Of a stretch of DNA of 64,000 bases, positions 21,896 through 31,638 are shown piece by piece; positions within the stretch are counted from its first letter, which is position 1; each line of letters opens with the position of its first letter. This stretch comes from Priapulus caudatus (Eukaryota > Priapulida > Priapulimorpha > Priapulimorphida > Priapulidae), in assembly GCF_000485595.1 (NCBI RefSeq), contig NW_014577256.1:1-64000 (forward strand). The letters are read 5' to 3'. The notes beneath the pieces were generated by a model. That model made no database searches, was not told the DNA's origin, and worked only from the letters and a program-made list of their open reading frames with translations. Position numbers and translations under genes: made by a program.

Positions 21896-24800
21896 TCAAC
21901 TTCTCCTCGGCCTTCTCCTTTTCCTTTCTCGACTCGCTCCTACTTCCGACTGTTTTAACCTTCCCCTTCTCAACCCTTTTCCAGGTCTCCTCCGAGCACA
22001 GACAGTGCAGTACTGGCACCATCTCTCGATGTCCTTTGTGTAGTTTGGCCAGTAGAACCGTTGCTGTATGCTGGATCTACTCCGCTTCTCCCCTTGATGT
22101 CCTGCTGTACGATGGTAATGTAGTTGCTGAAATATTTCTCTTTGTAATTCCTTAGGTATCACCAGCTGAAGTATGGGATGACTCGGCGTGACCGGCGTCT
22201 CCCATCGTCTATATAATTTACCTTCCTGCACCTCTAACTGACTCCACTGCCCCCAGTACGCTTTCGCCTCCGACCCCATTCCTGCAATCTCTGCAAACTC
22301 AGGTCTCCCCAACGCCGCTTCTTTTCGTTCCTTGAAGAAAACAATTACAGGGTCCTTATCCTGTAACCTCCTAATATTTTCCGGGTTCCATACATCATGG
22401 CCTTCCCCTTGACCCTCGGGATTCTCTCTGCGATCCTCTCGCTCTCCCTCGGTCACTGCTAGCACCTGCCCACGCTGCTCCTTATCCTCACATGAAGAAC
22501 CGTCTCTCCTCCCATTACGACTGGGTGGTTCATATCTCCATGTAGGATCTTCTCGTCCCCTACTGCAGCTGGGTGGTTCCTCGCTACTCCTCTCCTCGTC
22601 TTCTTCCTCCTGAACGTGCGTTTCCTCTTCCCCTGATTGCATCTCCATCGCTGGTCGGGCATCCGCTCCCATCATTCCATGCCTGCGGTCTGGGCAGTTC
22701 TCGTTCGGGCATTTACCTATTGTTTTACGTGATAACGCATCCGCATTCTGGTGATGCTGTCCTTTCCGATGTTCGATTTCAAAGTCGTACGTATCTAATA
22801 ATGCTATCCATCGCGCTACCATCCCCTCCGGGTTCTTGAAATTGACCAACCAAGTCAACGATGCATGATCAGTTCTTATTTTGAATGGCCTCCCCCACAG
22901 ATAATGGTGGTACTGCTTGACAAATACCACTACTGCTAACAATTCTTTCTTGGTTGTACAGTATCTCGCCTGCGCTTTGTTCAGCGTCCGACTGGCGTAT
23001 GCTACTACCTTCTCCTTGCCATTCTGCACCTGCGACAACACAGCTCCTAAGCCTGTATTGCTTGCATCTGTATCCAGTATGAATTGGTCCTCTGATGTCG
23101 GGTAAGCTAATATCGGCGCCGAGGTCAGCGATCGCTTGAGCTGCCCGAACGCTCTTTCCTCGTCCTCTCCCCACCTAAATTTAACTCCCTTTTTCGTCAA
23201 CTCTGATAGAGGCGCTGCTATCGTAGAAAATCCCGTGATGAATCGCCTGTAATACGACCCTAAGCCTAGAAAACTCCGAATCTCCCTCACGGATCGTGGT
23301 GTCGGCCAAGTTGCTACGGCTTCTATTTTGGCTGGGTCACATTCTAATCCTCCTCCCGTCACTATGTGTCCTAGATATTTAACTGTCGTCCGAAATACAT
23401 GGCATTTTGCTGGCTTTAATTTTAGATTTGCTGCTCTCAGCCGGTCGAAGACGGTCTCTAGATTCTCGAGCGTCTCCTCGAACGTCTTTCCAAAGATGAT
23501 GATGTCATCCAGGTAAACTAAGCATTTCCGGCCTAGCAAGCCTCGCAGGACCACTCCCATTAGTCGCTGAAAGGTCGCCGGGGCGTCGGACAAACCGAAC
23601 GGCATCACTCGGAAACGCCACAAAGCGTCCTTCGTGGAGAATCCTGTGACATCCTTCGACTTCTCGTCCATCTCTACCTGCCAGTAGCCTGCTGCTAAAT
23701 CTAATGTGGCGAACCAGTACGCTCCGCCCAACGCGTCGAGTAGGTCGTCCATCCTTGGGAGAGGAAATGCGTCCTTTCGAACTACGCGGTTGACCCTTCG
23801 GTAGTCGATACAAAATCGGACGCCTCCATCCTTCTTGGCCACTAACACGACCGGTGAAGCCCAAGCTCCGCTTCCTGGTTCGATGACTCCCTTCGCGACC
23901 ATGTCGGCTATCTCTTTATCCATATCCGCCTGCCGGTGGAACGGAACTCGACGCGGTGGCTGCTTTATCGGTCGCGCATCACCTACATTTATTTTATGCT
24001 TCACGATATTCGTCCTCCCGAGACCATCTCCCGGCCCCGCGAAGATATCTCGATAGCTATGTAGTGTCTCAGCCACTTTACTTCGCTGCTCCGGTCGCAG
24101 CTTTTCATCCGCCCTATCCAGCAGATTCTGTAGGTGGTCGGCTAACTTAGGCGGTGCCATGCCATTCAGAACGCTCACTAACTGCTGTTCCTGCTGCGTC
24201 TCACTCTCCTCCACTGGTTTGAGTTCCCCCACTTGCTGATCCTCCACCAACAGGGTAGCCCTATCTCCTGTGTGGGAGATAAACAACGGTACCTTCATCA
24301 CATCCCTCGGGAACACCGTCTGCTCCATCCGAATCCCTTGTGTCTCCAGCTTCTGAAATTCTGGGATAGGCATTAGCTTTACCTGCTTCCCTCTGGATAC
24401 CTTATCGTCTGCATAAGTCCATCCAGGGATTCTGTATCTCTTCCCTGGCTTCAGCATCGTCGTCTCATCCACGTATACTGGTCTACCATTCTCTCCTCCT
24501 GTCCAAAATCCTTGAATTTCTTTCCCGTCAAGTGATAGCATTCCTGTAGTCATGTTCAGGATAGCATTGTTCGGGACGAGAAAGTCGAGTCCCAAAATCC
24601 CATCTAAATCCTCTAAATGTGCAATAACCATTGTTTTTCTATTGTAGGTATTATCGGCGATTTCTAGACGGACAACAGTCTCTCCAGGACTATCCATTGC
24701 TTCGCCGTTCGCCATCTTCAGATCTCTCTTTCTCGTTATCAGCTGTAGCCCTGTACTTGCTTTGATGTCATCGAACCTATCCTCATGTATCAGCGTCGTA

Positions 24801-25144
24801 CTTGATCCGCTGTCGATTAAAAATTTCATTTCACATCCCTCTACTTTCACAGGTATTACCCACGTGGGATGACACTGCAATGGTGCCACGGAGATGACAG
24901 GTATCCGTGTGGCTTCAGCCTTGCCTGAACTATTTTCTCTATTTATCGGTATTTTAATCCCTACGTGTTTCCCTGTATCCTCGCCTTCTTCTATCTTGCC
25001 CTTCTGAGAGAGTGTGAAACCAGTAGATCGTGGTGTAGCTCCCTCAGTCGGCTTACTATGGGCCAGGCTACCGACTCTTTTCCTAGCCCGTCCTAGTTTA
25101 ACGGTTGCTGACTCCTCTCGGCAGCTCCTGTCCGTTGTGCGCAA
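21896..25144 (-). CDS. Gypsy pol polyprotein: protease, RT, RNase H, integrase zinc domain
   Basis: 1082 codons without a stop. Residue positions: aspartic protease active site DSG at 111-113; reverse transcriptase from about 395, with LDLAAGYWQ (catalytic Asp at about 482) and YLDD at 544-547; RNase H from about 685, with catalytic Asp at 691, Glu at 734 and Asp at 759, and ADALSR at 801-806; an acidic spacer; then the integrase HHCC domain (HYHRTAGHQG, CQYCTVCARR) near 1005-1050. The frame ends about 30 residues later, so the DDE core and C-terminus of integrase are missing. The true protein is probably made by -1 frameshifting at 25096-25102; the Met at 25144 is only the first Met of the frame. 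The enzyme would copy element RNA to DNA but could not integrate it alone. Confidence 0.93.
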   Translation of the reverse strand: MRTTDRSCREESATVKLGRARKRVGSLAHSKPTEGATPRSTGFTLSQKGKIEEGEDTGKHVGIKIPINRENSSGKAEATRIPVISVAPLQCHPTWVIPVKVEGCEMKFLIDSGSSTTLIHEDRFDDIKASTGLQLITRKRDLKMANGEAMDSPGETVVRLEIADNTYNRKTMVIAHLEDLDGILGLDFLVPNNAILNMTTGMLSLDGKEIQGFWTGGENGRPVYVDETTMLKPGKRYRIPGWTYADDKVSRGKQVKLMPIPEFQKLETQGIRMEQTVFPRDVMKVPLFISHTGDRATLLVEDQQVGELKPVEESETQQEQQLVSVLNGMAPPKLADHLQNLLDRADEKLRPEQRSKVAETLHSYRDIFAGPGDGLGRTNIVKHKINVGDARPIKQPPRRVPFHRQADMDKEIADMVAKGVIEPGSGAWASPVVLVAKKDGGVRFCIDYRRVNRVVRKDAFPLPRMDDLLDALGGAYWFATLDLAAGYWQVEMDEKSKDVTGFSTKDALWRFRVMPFGLSDAPATFQRLMGVVLRGLLGRKCLVYLDDIIIFGKTFEETLENLETVFDRLRAANLKLKPAKCHVFRTTVKYLGHIVTGGGLECDPAKIEAVATWPTPRSVREIRSFLGLGSYYRRFITGFSTIAAPLSELTKKGVKFRWGEDEERAFGQLKRSLTSAPILAYPTSEDQFILDTDASNTGLGAVLSQVQNGKEKVVAYASRTLNKAQARYCTTKKELLAVVVFVKQYHHYLWGRPFKIRTDHASLTWLVNFKNPEGMVARWIALLDTYDFEIEHRKGQHHQNADALSRKTIGKCPNENCPDRRHGMMGADARPAMEMQSGEEETHVQEEEDEERSSEEPPSCSRGREDPTWRYEPPSRNGRRDGSSCEDKEQRGQVLAVTEGEREDRRENPEGQGEGHDVWNPENIRRLQDKDPVIVFFKERKEAALGRPEFAEIAGMGSEAKAYWGQWSQLEVQEGKLYRRWETPVTPSHPILQLVIPKELQREIFQQLHYHRTAGHQGEKRSRSSIQQRFYWPNYTKDIERWCQYCTVCARRRPGKGLRRGRLKQSEVGASRERKRRRPRRS
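25041..25102 (-). promoter_or_regulatory. Programmed -1 frameshift signal: heptamer plus H-type pseudoknot
   Basis: Reading the minus strand, the gag frame ends CCG-TTA-AAC-TAG. The heptamer G-TTA-AAC (25102-25096) fits X-XXY-YYZ and sits directly before the gag stop. The pol frame is exactly -1 to gag and continues as VKLGRARKR. A 7-nt spacer follows, then stem 1 CGGGCTA with TAGCCTG (one G-U pair) and stem 2 AGTCGG with CCGACT, whose 5' arm lies in the loop of stem 1. Loop 1 is about 7 nt and loop 3 about 12 nt. The heptamer and stem 1 recur in copy II. Confidence 0.85.
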
Positions 25145-26216
25145 TTATCTGAAACATTGCCGCATTGCAAACGTCGCGGGCAATCTCTCTGCATGTGCCC
25201 CGTTTTACTGCAAAAATAACATTCTATGTCAGCTGTCCTTGCTCTATCCAGTGGAGGCTTTGCCATTCTGCTGAATGGTGCACTCTGCATCCCTGCTCCT
25301 GACCTTTGACCTTCAATGCCCTTCAGGATCCTACCCATGTCCTGTCTCAGGCCTCGCACCTCTTCCCGTAGACTCGACACTGGATCCTCTGGTTGTATCG
25401 CAGCTCGTATATAAGTGCCTCCACCTGGTGGCGGTTTTCTACGATTTACGGTCTCCCTTGTAACTGCCTCAAACTGTGCCACCCGAGTTACCGCCTCGTC
25501 TAGCGTGCGTGGCCCTTGCAAGAGTGCGTAACGTTGTGTCTCTACATCTCCTATTCCGTCCAGGTATTTATCTATCAGGATCTGCTCCGTCTGATGACCT
25601 ATCATGCCAGGGTATGCCTGCGTAAATAACTGCCGCATGACCGCGCCGTATTCCTCGCCGTCTCATCATGCCTCCTGCTCCTACGGCGTAGCTCACTCCG
25701 ATAAACGTGGATGCGCTCTACCGGATCGAACCTGCGTTGCAAACAGGCAACCATCTGGTCGTAGTCAGCACGCTGTGATCGTGGCATCTCTGTCACTACC
25801 TCCAGAGCCTCACCTTCCAAGCATAATCCTAACTGAACTCCCCATCTATTCTCTGGCCACTGATTGTAGTTAGCCGTCATCTCAAACTTTATCAGGAAGT
25901 GCTTTAAGGCAATTCCATCTCCCCGTCTAAAGCTTGGAGGCTTTCGTTCTTTTACAGGTATACTGCGCCACGGACTCCTCTCACGTGCTAATGGCAGGTC
26001 CTGCATCGACTCCCTCCTTGTATACGGCATATCCCTAACCATAGCCGTATCTCTTTCAGGTGCCTGTAAAATTTCTTTTTCCTCAGCAGGTGCGAAATCA
26101 GTATTCCTGCTGCCGTTCTCTGCTTCCAAAATGCTGCTATACGGTCTGGTCGGACGTCCCCAGTCTCTCTGTACGCTTTCCGGCTTACTCCAGCGTGGGG
26201 CGGGTGTGTGTGGCAT
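25093..26216 (-). pseudogene. Gypsy gag with one frameshift (copy IV)
   Basis: Two overlapping minus-strand frames make up gag. The first (26216-25602, 204 codons, starts MPHTPAPRW) holds the capsid-like part, with WPENRWGVQLGLCLEGEALE. The second (25638-25093, 181 codons) holds AYPGMIGHQ, a basic region, and one CCHC knuckle CYFCSKTGHMQRDC, and ends at the TAG of the frameshift signal. One indel near 25640-25665 separates them. Gag would form the particle and bind RNA. Whether the break is real or a sequence error is open. Confidence 0.85.
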
Positions 26217-26342
26217 CTCTGTCCATTTTCCTGTTCATTTTCTTCCCAGCTTTCCTGTAATCCTTTTCCTGATCCTGCTATCTTCTCCCTATCATCACTG
26301 GCTGCCTCCTGAAATATCTTCCTATTTCTAGAAAGCTCATCC

Positions 26343-26573
26343 GTAGGCGCCTACATCTACATACAGTTAACACGTACAACGGTAGGCGGCTAGGCCTACA
26401 TGCATACACGTCACATGATTATGATACGGCGTACAAACCCATTCTCACGCACTTGAACATGAAAACCCGTATCTACTCACTCAACGCAATGGAAAGCTCA
26501 CATGATCACATTGAATGGCACAATTAATTACACTAATAACGATATTATGAGTATGTAGTTAAGATATATCTTN
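26343..26573. other. Unassigned stretch ending at single N
   Basis: Sequence after the gypsy homology ends. No 5' LTR is present. It ends at the N at 26573, where a plus-strand integrase remnant begins mid-domain. Confidence 0.5.
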
Positions 26574-27310
26574 TTTAACGCGGACCACAGTTTCTCGTTC
26601 TGAAGAGTTCCAGGAGTATTGTGATCAAATAGGATGCACGGCCCTCAAGGTTACTGCAAAATGGGCGCAGCAAAATGGCGAGGTAGAAGCCAGATAAGTC
26701 GCTTGATGAAGAGAATCGTATCGCTCAGCAGAAGGCTTAGACTGGAAAAGCGCGAACTCAGGAAAGTATGTGACGAAATACCGTGCCATTGACCATCATT
26801 AACTAAGGGAGAAAAGTTCAGCTGAACTCTTGTTTAATGGCGTAAAGTGAGAGGCGAAATTACCAGATTTCCTAGGCAGACAGTCGTCATGATATGAGGT
26901 ACGCGATCGTGATGCTGACAGAAAAGGAAAAAGCCGAAATTCTAAGCTGACGAACGTCGCAACCGCACCATACTTCTGCGGTTGTGTTGGTGGTAAAGTT
27001 TCTGGTCAGGAAAGAGAAAACTCAATAAGTTTTCAACAACATCGCATCGGTCTCCCACACTGTCGTAAGCAAATTTGTAAATAGTCTTGTTAGTGGAGCT
27101 CCGAATGGTGCTCATATTCTATGGAATACCACTCATGTTGGAAATTCGTGTCGAAATGCTAGTCTCCCATAACAGGACGATAGGGTAGAAGGTACCGCGG
27201 CACCCATGCTACCAATGATTGAAACGTTGGAGCAAATAGTGGAGGTTCCAGACAACAGTGATGTGTCAGAAATAGACGTTCCTCGGCAGCAGATATCCGC
27301 GCGAAGCGCG
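26574..27310 (+). pseudogene. Ty3/gypsy integrase core and C-terminal remnant (different lineage)
   Basis: Plus-strand reading across several frames gives EEFQEYCDQIG, then KWAQQNGEVE (the WPQQNGEVER region of gypsy integrases, with the catalytic Glu), then SSAELLFNGVK (matching SPAELLFGRK), LPDF, VRDRDA, and late on GAPNGAHI. Multiple frameshifts and stops are present. The first Asp residues of the DDE triad would lie before 26574 and are cut off by the N. It is on the opposite strand from the other gypsy copies and differs from them in sequence, so it belongs to another element. Confidence 0.75.
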
Positions 27311-27535
27311 AAACAGCGCCACCTGTGCGGCCATTAGAACGAATACGCTGCTCCCGCATTTCAAACATTTCCATGGTTATGTAAAAACGGGGTGTTATCG
27401 GTCAATTCAGGAGTTGTGGCGCTTGGACAAACTTTTGGATTATGCACGTAGGGCGAGAATAACTCCAATGGTCGTAATTGGAATTGTTTTGGTTGGCGCG
27501 TTCGTTCTTTTTGTCAAAAACCATTTTGAATTTGT
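27290..27535 (+). pseudogene. Retroelement ORF remnant with C-terminal membrane segment (copy B)
   Basis: From about 27372 an open frame reads RSIQELWRLDKLLDYARRAR, then ITPMVVIGIVLVGAFVLFV, a clear single hydrophobic helix, then a seven-residue tail and a TAA near 27537. It matches 12478-12760. Lying 3' of a plus-strand integrase remnant, it could be the end of an envelope-like third frame, but that is inference and no family was recognised. Confidence 0.45.
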
Positions 27536-27939
27536 TTAATTACACGCCGTGGATTATTCTCGTACTATCGCTACCATAGATGGGGGCGACGAGTCTCTCT
27601 TGAGGATGTCGAAGAAATTTGCCACAGAAAGAAGGGCAATTAGGCCTTAGACTGCCCCGCGTCGATTTTGTAACGCTCGCAGTAGCTATAACCTGTAGTG
27701 TAGCACGAGAGATACTTGGCGTAATGAACGTGCGTACCAGTCAATTGGACACGAAACCTGACTGATTTATCGTCTCATCTGGTGCCGGCGCGCGCCGCCA
27801 GCCGCCCCGAATGTTTTTTGCCGTGGCAAGATCAAGCCCCGCACGTACAGCACACACTATGTTTAGACTGAGCACTAGCGGCACTAGAGACCGTGTGCAA
27901 GATAGGCGTTGCGCAAAAGATGCGTTGTTACCCGACCGC
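27536..27939. other. No gene seen
   Basis: No family or clear repeat is recognised before the ACTAGT-rich tract that starts near 27940. Confidence 0.35.
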
Positions 27940-28345
27940 ACTACTAGTAGTAGTACTACTAAGTTTACCAGCACTACTAGTACTAGTACTAGTAACTACC
28001 AGAGACCGCAGGAAAGCTAATAGTAATAGTAATAATGCTAACTCTGTTACTAGTATTAACTAACTTACTAATAATGACGAACCTAGCTCTAGTACTATAG
28101 CCGCTTACATTAACTGCGCCTGGCGGTTAATCTTGCGCGGTCGAAGCGGTCGTCTGCCAGCGGCAGTTAATGTAAGCGGCTATAGTACTAGGAGCGTCTG
28201 ACGGAACCCTAACCATAACCCTAACCTATTATATGATATAATATTATATTTTTTGATTGATGTAAATAGACATTGGTTTTATTGGCCATGCCATACATAC
28301 ATTGGGCCCATATAATATTGGGAGCCATGTTCTCGTATCCTTGAA
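27940..28345. mobile_element. Fold-back element with telomere-like CCCTAA units
   Basis: Starts with an (ACT/ACTAGT)n tract. It has a 29-bp perfect inverted repeat (28089-28117 with 28163-28191), a short CCCTAA-type run at 28206-28231, and an end (28257-28345) related to the 3' inverted end of the element at 56601-57194. The borders are approximate. Confidence 0.65.
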
Positions 28346-28939
28346 CCACTAGTACTACTAGACTACTATACGACTAGCAAGAAACGCTCTTTGCTAGGGT
28401 TAGAATACCCCTAGGCTATACTAGACACAGGCACTTGGAAGCGTTTCAATTAAAATATAATGCTAACTAAATACGAAATCTATTTACTACGAAATTGTTC
28501 ATGTTTTTAGTATAGGCCTACTCTTTCAAGAAGGTTGCGAGGTGCAAAGGCTATATATAGACTAGGACTCGCTCCCACCTCGATTAGCCATTGAGTGACT
28601 AAGCTAAGCCGAGAGGTGCGAGAGAGTGCCAGTCTATGGGCCTATAGGCGGCGGGCAGGCCGCACTGCCTTTCACCTCCCGTACGAGCCTCGCATTGGAA
28701 CGTTGCAAAAACGTTGCAGCGTTGGGCGCGAAGAGCGCCGGTAGGTGTTTCGTGATTCTGACAGCCGTTTGCATTACTGGGCAAGGTCGCGAATGTCAGG
28801 ATTTCGACAGTCTTTTCTCTGATTTCGCGTCACACAGCTCCGGTTACGAACAGATTACTCGATGTTACAGTTTTTATAGCAAGTCAACACTGTGACGTCC
28901 AATGTCTACCCTCTGCTGGTCCCCACAAAATTGCGGACT
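28346..28939. other. No gene seen
   Basis: AT- and GC-mixed sequence without recognised coding. It was searched for a POLE3 first exon without success. Confidence 0.4.
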
Positions 28940-29150
28940 GTTCGCTGCAGCTATGGATCCGTGCGCGCGCCAATTCATTCGGCCGCACGGATCCATAGCT
29001 GCCAGCGCTGGCATACTGTCGTAGGACGTTCCCGCGGTCGCGTTGCAGCGCTTGCGCCGGAGCACTGCGCCGAAAAAAGATTGCGCTTCAGCGCAATTGG
29101 GATCAACATCTCCTTTCAGCAACGCTTCTCTAGTATCCCGTCTCATCTGG
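28940..29150. repeat. Dispersed GC-rich repeat, copy 1
   Basis: Carries ATGGATCCGTGCG with its inverted partner CGCACGGATCCAT, and ends CTAGTATCCCGTCTCATCTGG. An inverted copy lies at 50170-50375 and a fragment at 46562-46612. Confidence 0.75.
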
Positions 29151-29156
29151 TTATAG

Positions 29157-29560
29157 ATCCAGATGTTCAGGGTTCATCTGAAGATATGTCTCAGATGCCA
29201 CAATCTTCTTTGACAACCCAGTATCGTAGATCCCACAGGCAAACGATAGTACCTGCTAAGTACTCTGACTATGTAATGGAGTAGAATTGCGTTTCTATTG
29301 TGTTGGAGATACAATGTCTTGAGATTAGTTGTTCCACAGTTGTGTTACAGGAATAAGTTTGAATTTAGTTCGGACATTGTATGTTATATGCCAAAGGGTT
29401 TATTGCTCCAGGTTATTGTGTTCCTTTAAAGAAAAGAAGAGATGTAATGTTCTATTGTTCATGGATTGTTTTGCCGAGTGGAGAGGGACTCCGGATTCGA
29501 GGAATAAAAGTGGTGGTTGAGTTTCACATATCTGCGTCCTCTAATTTATTGGAGTAAGAG
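29157..29560 (+). mobile_element. LTR-retroelement 3' end: polyprotein tail, polypurine tract, LTR start
   Basis: An open frame ends RRSHRQTIVPAKYSDYV-Met-Glu-stop at 29284, the type of basic and aromatic tail seen at the end of gypsy polyproteins. A purine run (about 29426-29440) is followed by TGTAATG, a plausible LTR start at 29441. It may be the 3' end of the integrase remnant at 26574, split by later insertions. Confidence 0.5.
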
Positions 29561-29670
29561 TGATGTGAGATAAAGATATCTTCTCTAATTGATGTACTAT
29601 AAGAGAGATACAACACCTTATTTCTGACCTTTAAAACAAGCGGAAAATCACTACCCGTATCCTTAGGCTT

Positions 29671-30223
29671 ATCGTAATCATATATATTTAGATAGACTAT
29701 TTATAGAAATTTAAGAGTTCTAATGAATTCTGATAATATAAAAAAATCTCCAAAGTTCATCTAGTTCTTTTTTGTTCACTCATTAAAATTTTACATGTCC
29801 ACTTAATTGCCTCTCTTGATGGGGTAAGTACCGGTGGGTGTTATATAGTGGCCACCATGTCCTAAATATAAACACCATGTGTCAAGCCGTTCGGCTTTGT
29901 GCCAAAATTGTTGATGAACGGACAGATCGAGGGCCGGACGGAAACTCGTGTGATTTTACAAACTGCATCGAACAGTGTCAGATGAAGTAACTATGCAAGA
30001 ACAATTTCTCACTTTATTCTCTGTTGCAGGATTACACAACCATTTTTTATAATGGCAACCCTATTCAATGTATTATGTTATATCAAAATATTGTTATAAT
30101 TTGTCAAATTATTATTAATGAGTGAACAAAAAAGAACTAGATGAACTTTGGAGATTTTTTATATTATTAGAATTCATCAGAACTCTTAAATTTCTCTATA
30201 TTTATATAGGATTACGATATGGC
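29671..30223. mobile_element. Fold-back element with about 105-bp terminal inverted repeats
   Basis: The left arm (29671-29786) and right arm (30117-30223) are inverted copies, including AAATTTAAGAGTTCT and CTCCAAAGTTCATCTAGTTC. The centre holds a fragment of the dispersed family that ends GATGAGCTAAAA (see 41528). It lies upstream of POLE3 exon 2. Confidence 0.8.
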
Positions 30224-30507
30224 GCTACAGGTGGTCAGAACTAAGGGAATGGAATCCAGAGTAAACAAATTCATATCATTGAATACTTGTGAAGTTTGGC
30301 TGGTAAAGCATGAGCTGCAATGCAAATGGCTATTACCAGCCTTTTAATGGTAGGTACGGGAAACTAGCAGTTCTTGTTTGGTAGTAATGAATGGTTAGTA
30401 ATGACAAATTTGTTATTATTAACCCCTGGTGTTATGTAGCCATGACATGTCAAGCAACGTTCGCATCTCTAATTCATGTCTTAACCAGTTGTTTTGTTAT
30501 ATTCCAG

Positions 30508-31638
30508 CTTCCAGATGGAATAAATGTTTCAAAGGAAGCCAAGCAGGCACTTGGAAAGGCAGCTAGCATTTTTGTGTTGTATTGTACCTCATGGTAAAGA
30601 CAGAATAAGTACAAATTTGTTCAAGGAAATTAAAAGAATTTAATGAGTAAAACGATCCTAAAAAGTGTATATATATAGTGCTTGGCAAAAAAGATTTCCT
30701 ACTTGAATAATTCATGGATAATTGTGTAATTTAATAATTGTATATGTATGCTCTGCACGGCAGCTAGTATTTTTTAATGTCAACCACATAAAGAATAAAT
30801 TTATACTACAACATGTAGAGCTGACATATTTTTAGGCTTGATTTTAAAATTAACAATCATCAGAATATATCTAATTGGTCATATTCTATTTCAGCGCTAA
30901 TAATAATGCATTGAAATCAAAAAGAAAGACATTAACTGGTCAAGATGTCTTCAGTGCCCTGGACGAGATGGAATTTGATCACTTTATTCCAGAACTGAAA
31001 ACAACATTAGAGGGTAAGTCGTGTCATTATTAATATTATTTTAAGTTAGAAATGTATAATGGTAGATAGATAATATCAACTTGTATTCAACTCAAAAGCA
31101 ACAGTGTTGTAAAAAAAACTTAATATGTTCAGTTCATGCTTGTGTGAGCCATTTACAACACCAAGATTCTCACATAACTGAGAGCTGCTTCTGTCATCAA
31201 CAATTATAATTACAATGCAGTTGCAAATCAGTAATATCCTTAATTATGAGTGGTTGTTACCACTATAGAATCCTCAGCTGAGTTAACCAAACAACGATGT
31301 CTAAGAATGTTCTGCTTTTTGCAGCCCACAAGCGAGACCAAAAAAGCAAGAAAGAAAGTGCAGCTCATAAAAAAAAGAGGAGAGAGGAAGAGGAAGAGGA
31401 GGAGAGCAGCAGTGCACGATTAGAAGCATGTCTGGATGAAGACATTGAAGAAGTCATTGACGATAGTAGTCCTGAGATTGAAGAAATTGAAGAGGAAGGT
31501 GTAGAAGAAAATGGTGACATTGAATATATAGACCAGGAAGAACAGATTATTGATCCGCATGCAGGAACAAGTGATGACCCTATCCCTATTGATCTTGAAG
31601 ATGGGATGAATGGAGAAGATGAGGAGGCAGAGAGCTAG
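30508..31638 (+). CDS. POLE3: DNA polymerase epsilon subunit 3 (CHRAC17-type histone fold); first exon not found
   Basis: Three exons join in frame: 30508-30593, 30895-31013 and 31325-31638, with ag/GT-AG borders and split codons TG|C and G|CC. The product (172 codons from [10 protein letters not shown]) has the CBF/NF-Y histone fold: LPDG[19 protein letters not shown], then [19 protein letters not shown], a basic stretch ([11 protein letters not shown]), and a long Glu-rich tail. In animals POLE3 pairs with POLE4 in polymerase epsilon as an H3-H4 chaperone, and with CHRAC1 in the ACF/CHRAC remodeller in the nucleus. The first exon, expected to carry the short N-terminal helix and start codon and to end at a codon boundary, was not seen upstream, where the DNA is full of repeats. 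Convergent with LRSAM1. Confidence 0.9.

Larger units (their letters stand above)
20511..26342 (-). mobile_element. Ty3/gypsy element with near-intact pol (copy IV)
   Basis: 3' LTR at 20511-21598, then the internal region to about 26342, where similarity to copy II ends. The 5' LTR and primer site are missing. It carries gag with one frameshift, a -1 frameshift signal, and an unbroken pol with protease, RT, RNase H and the integrase zinc domain, but no integrase catalytic core. It is the only copy in the window with RT. Confidence 0.92.
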
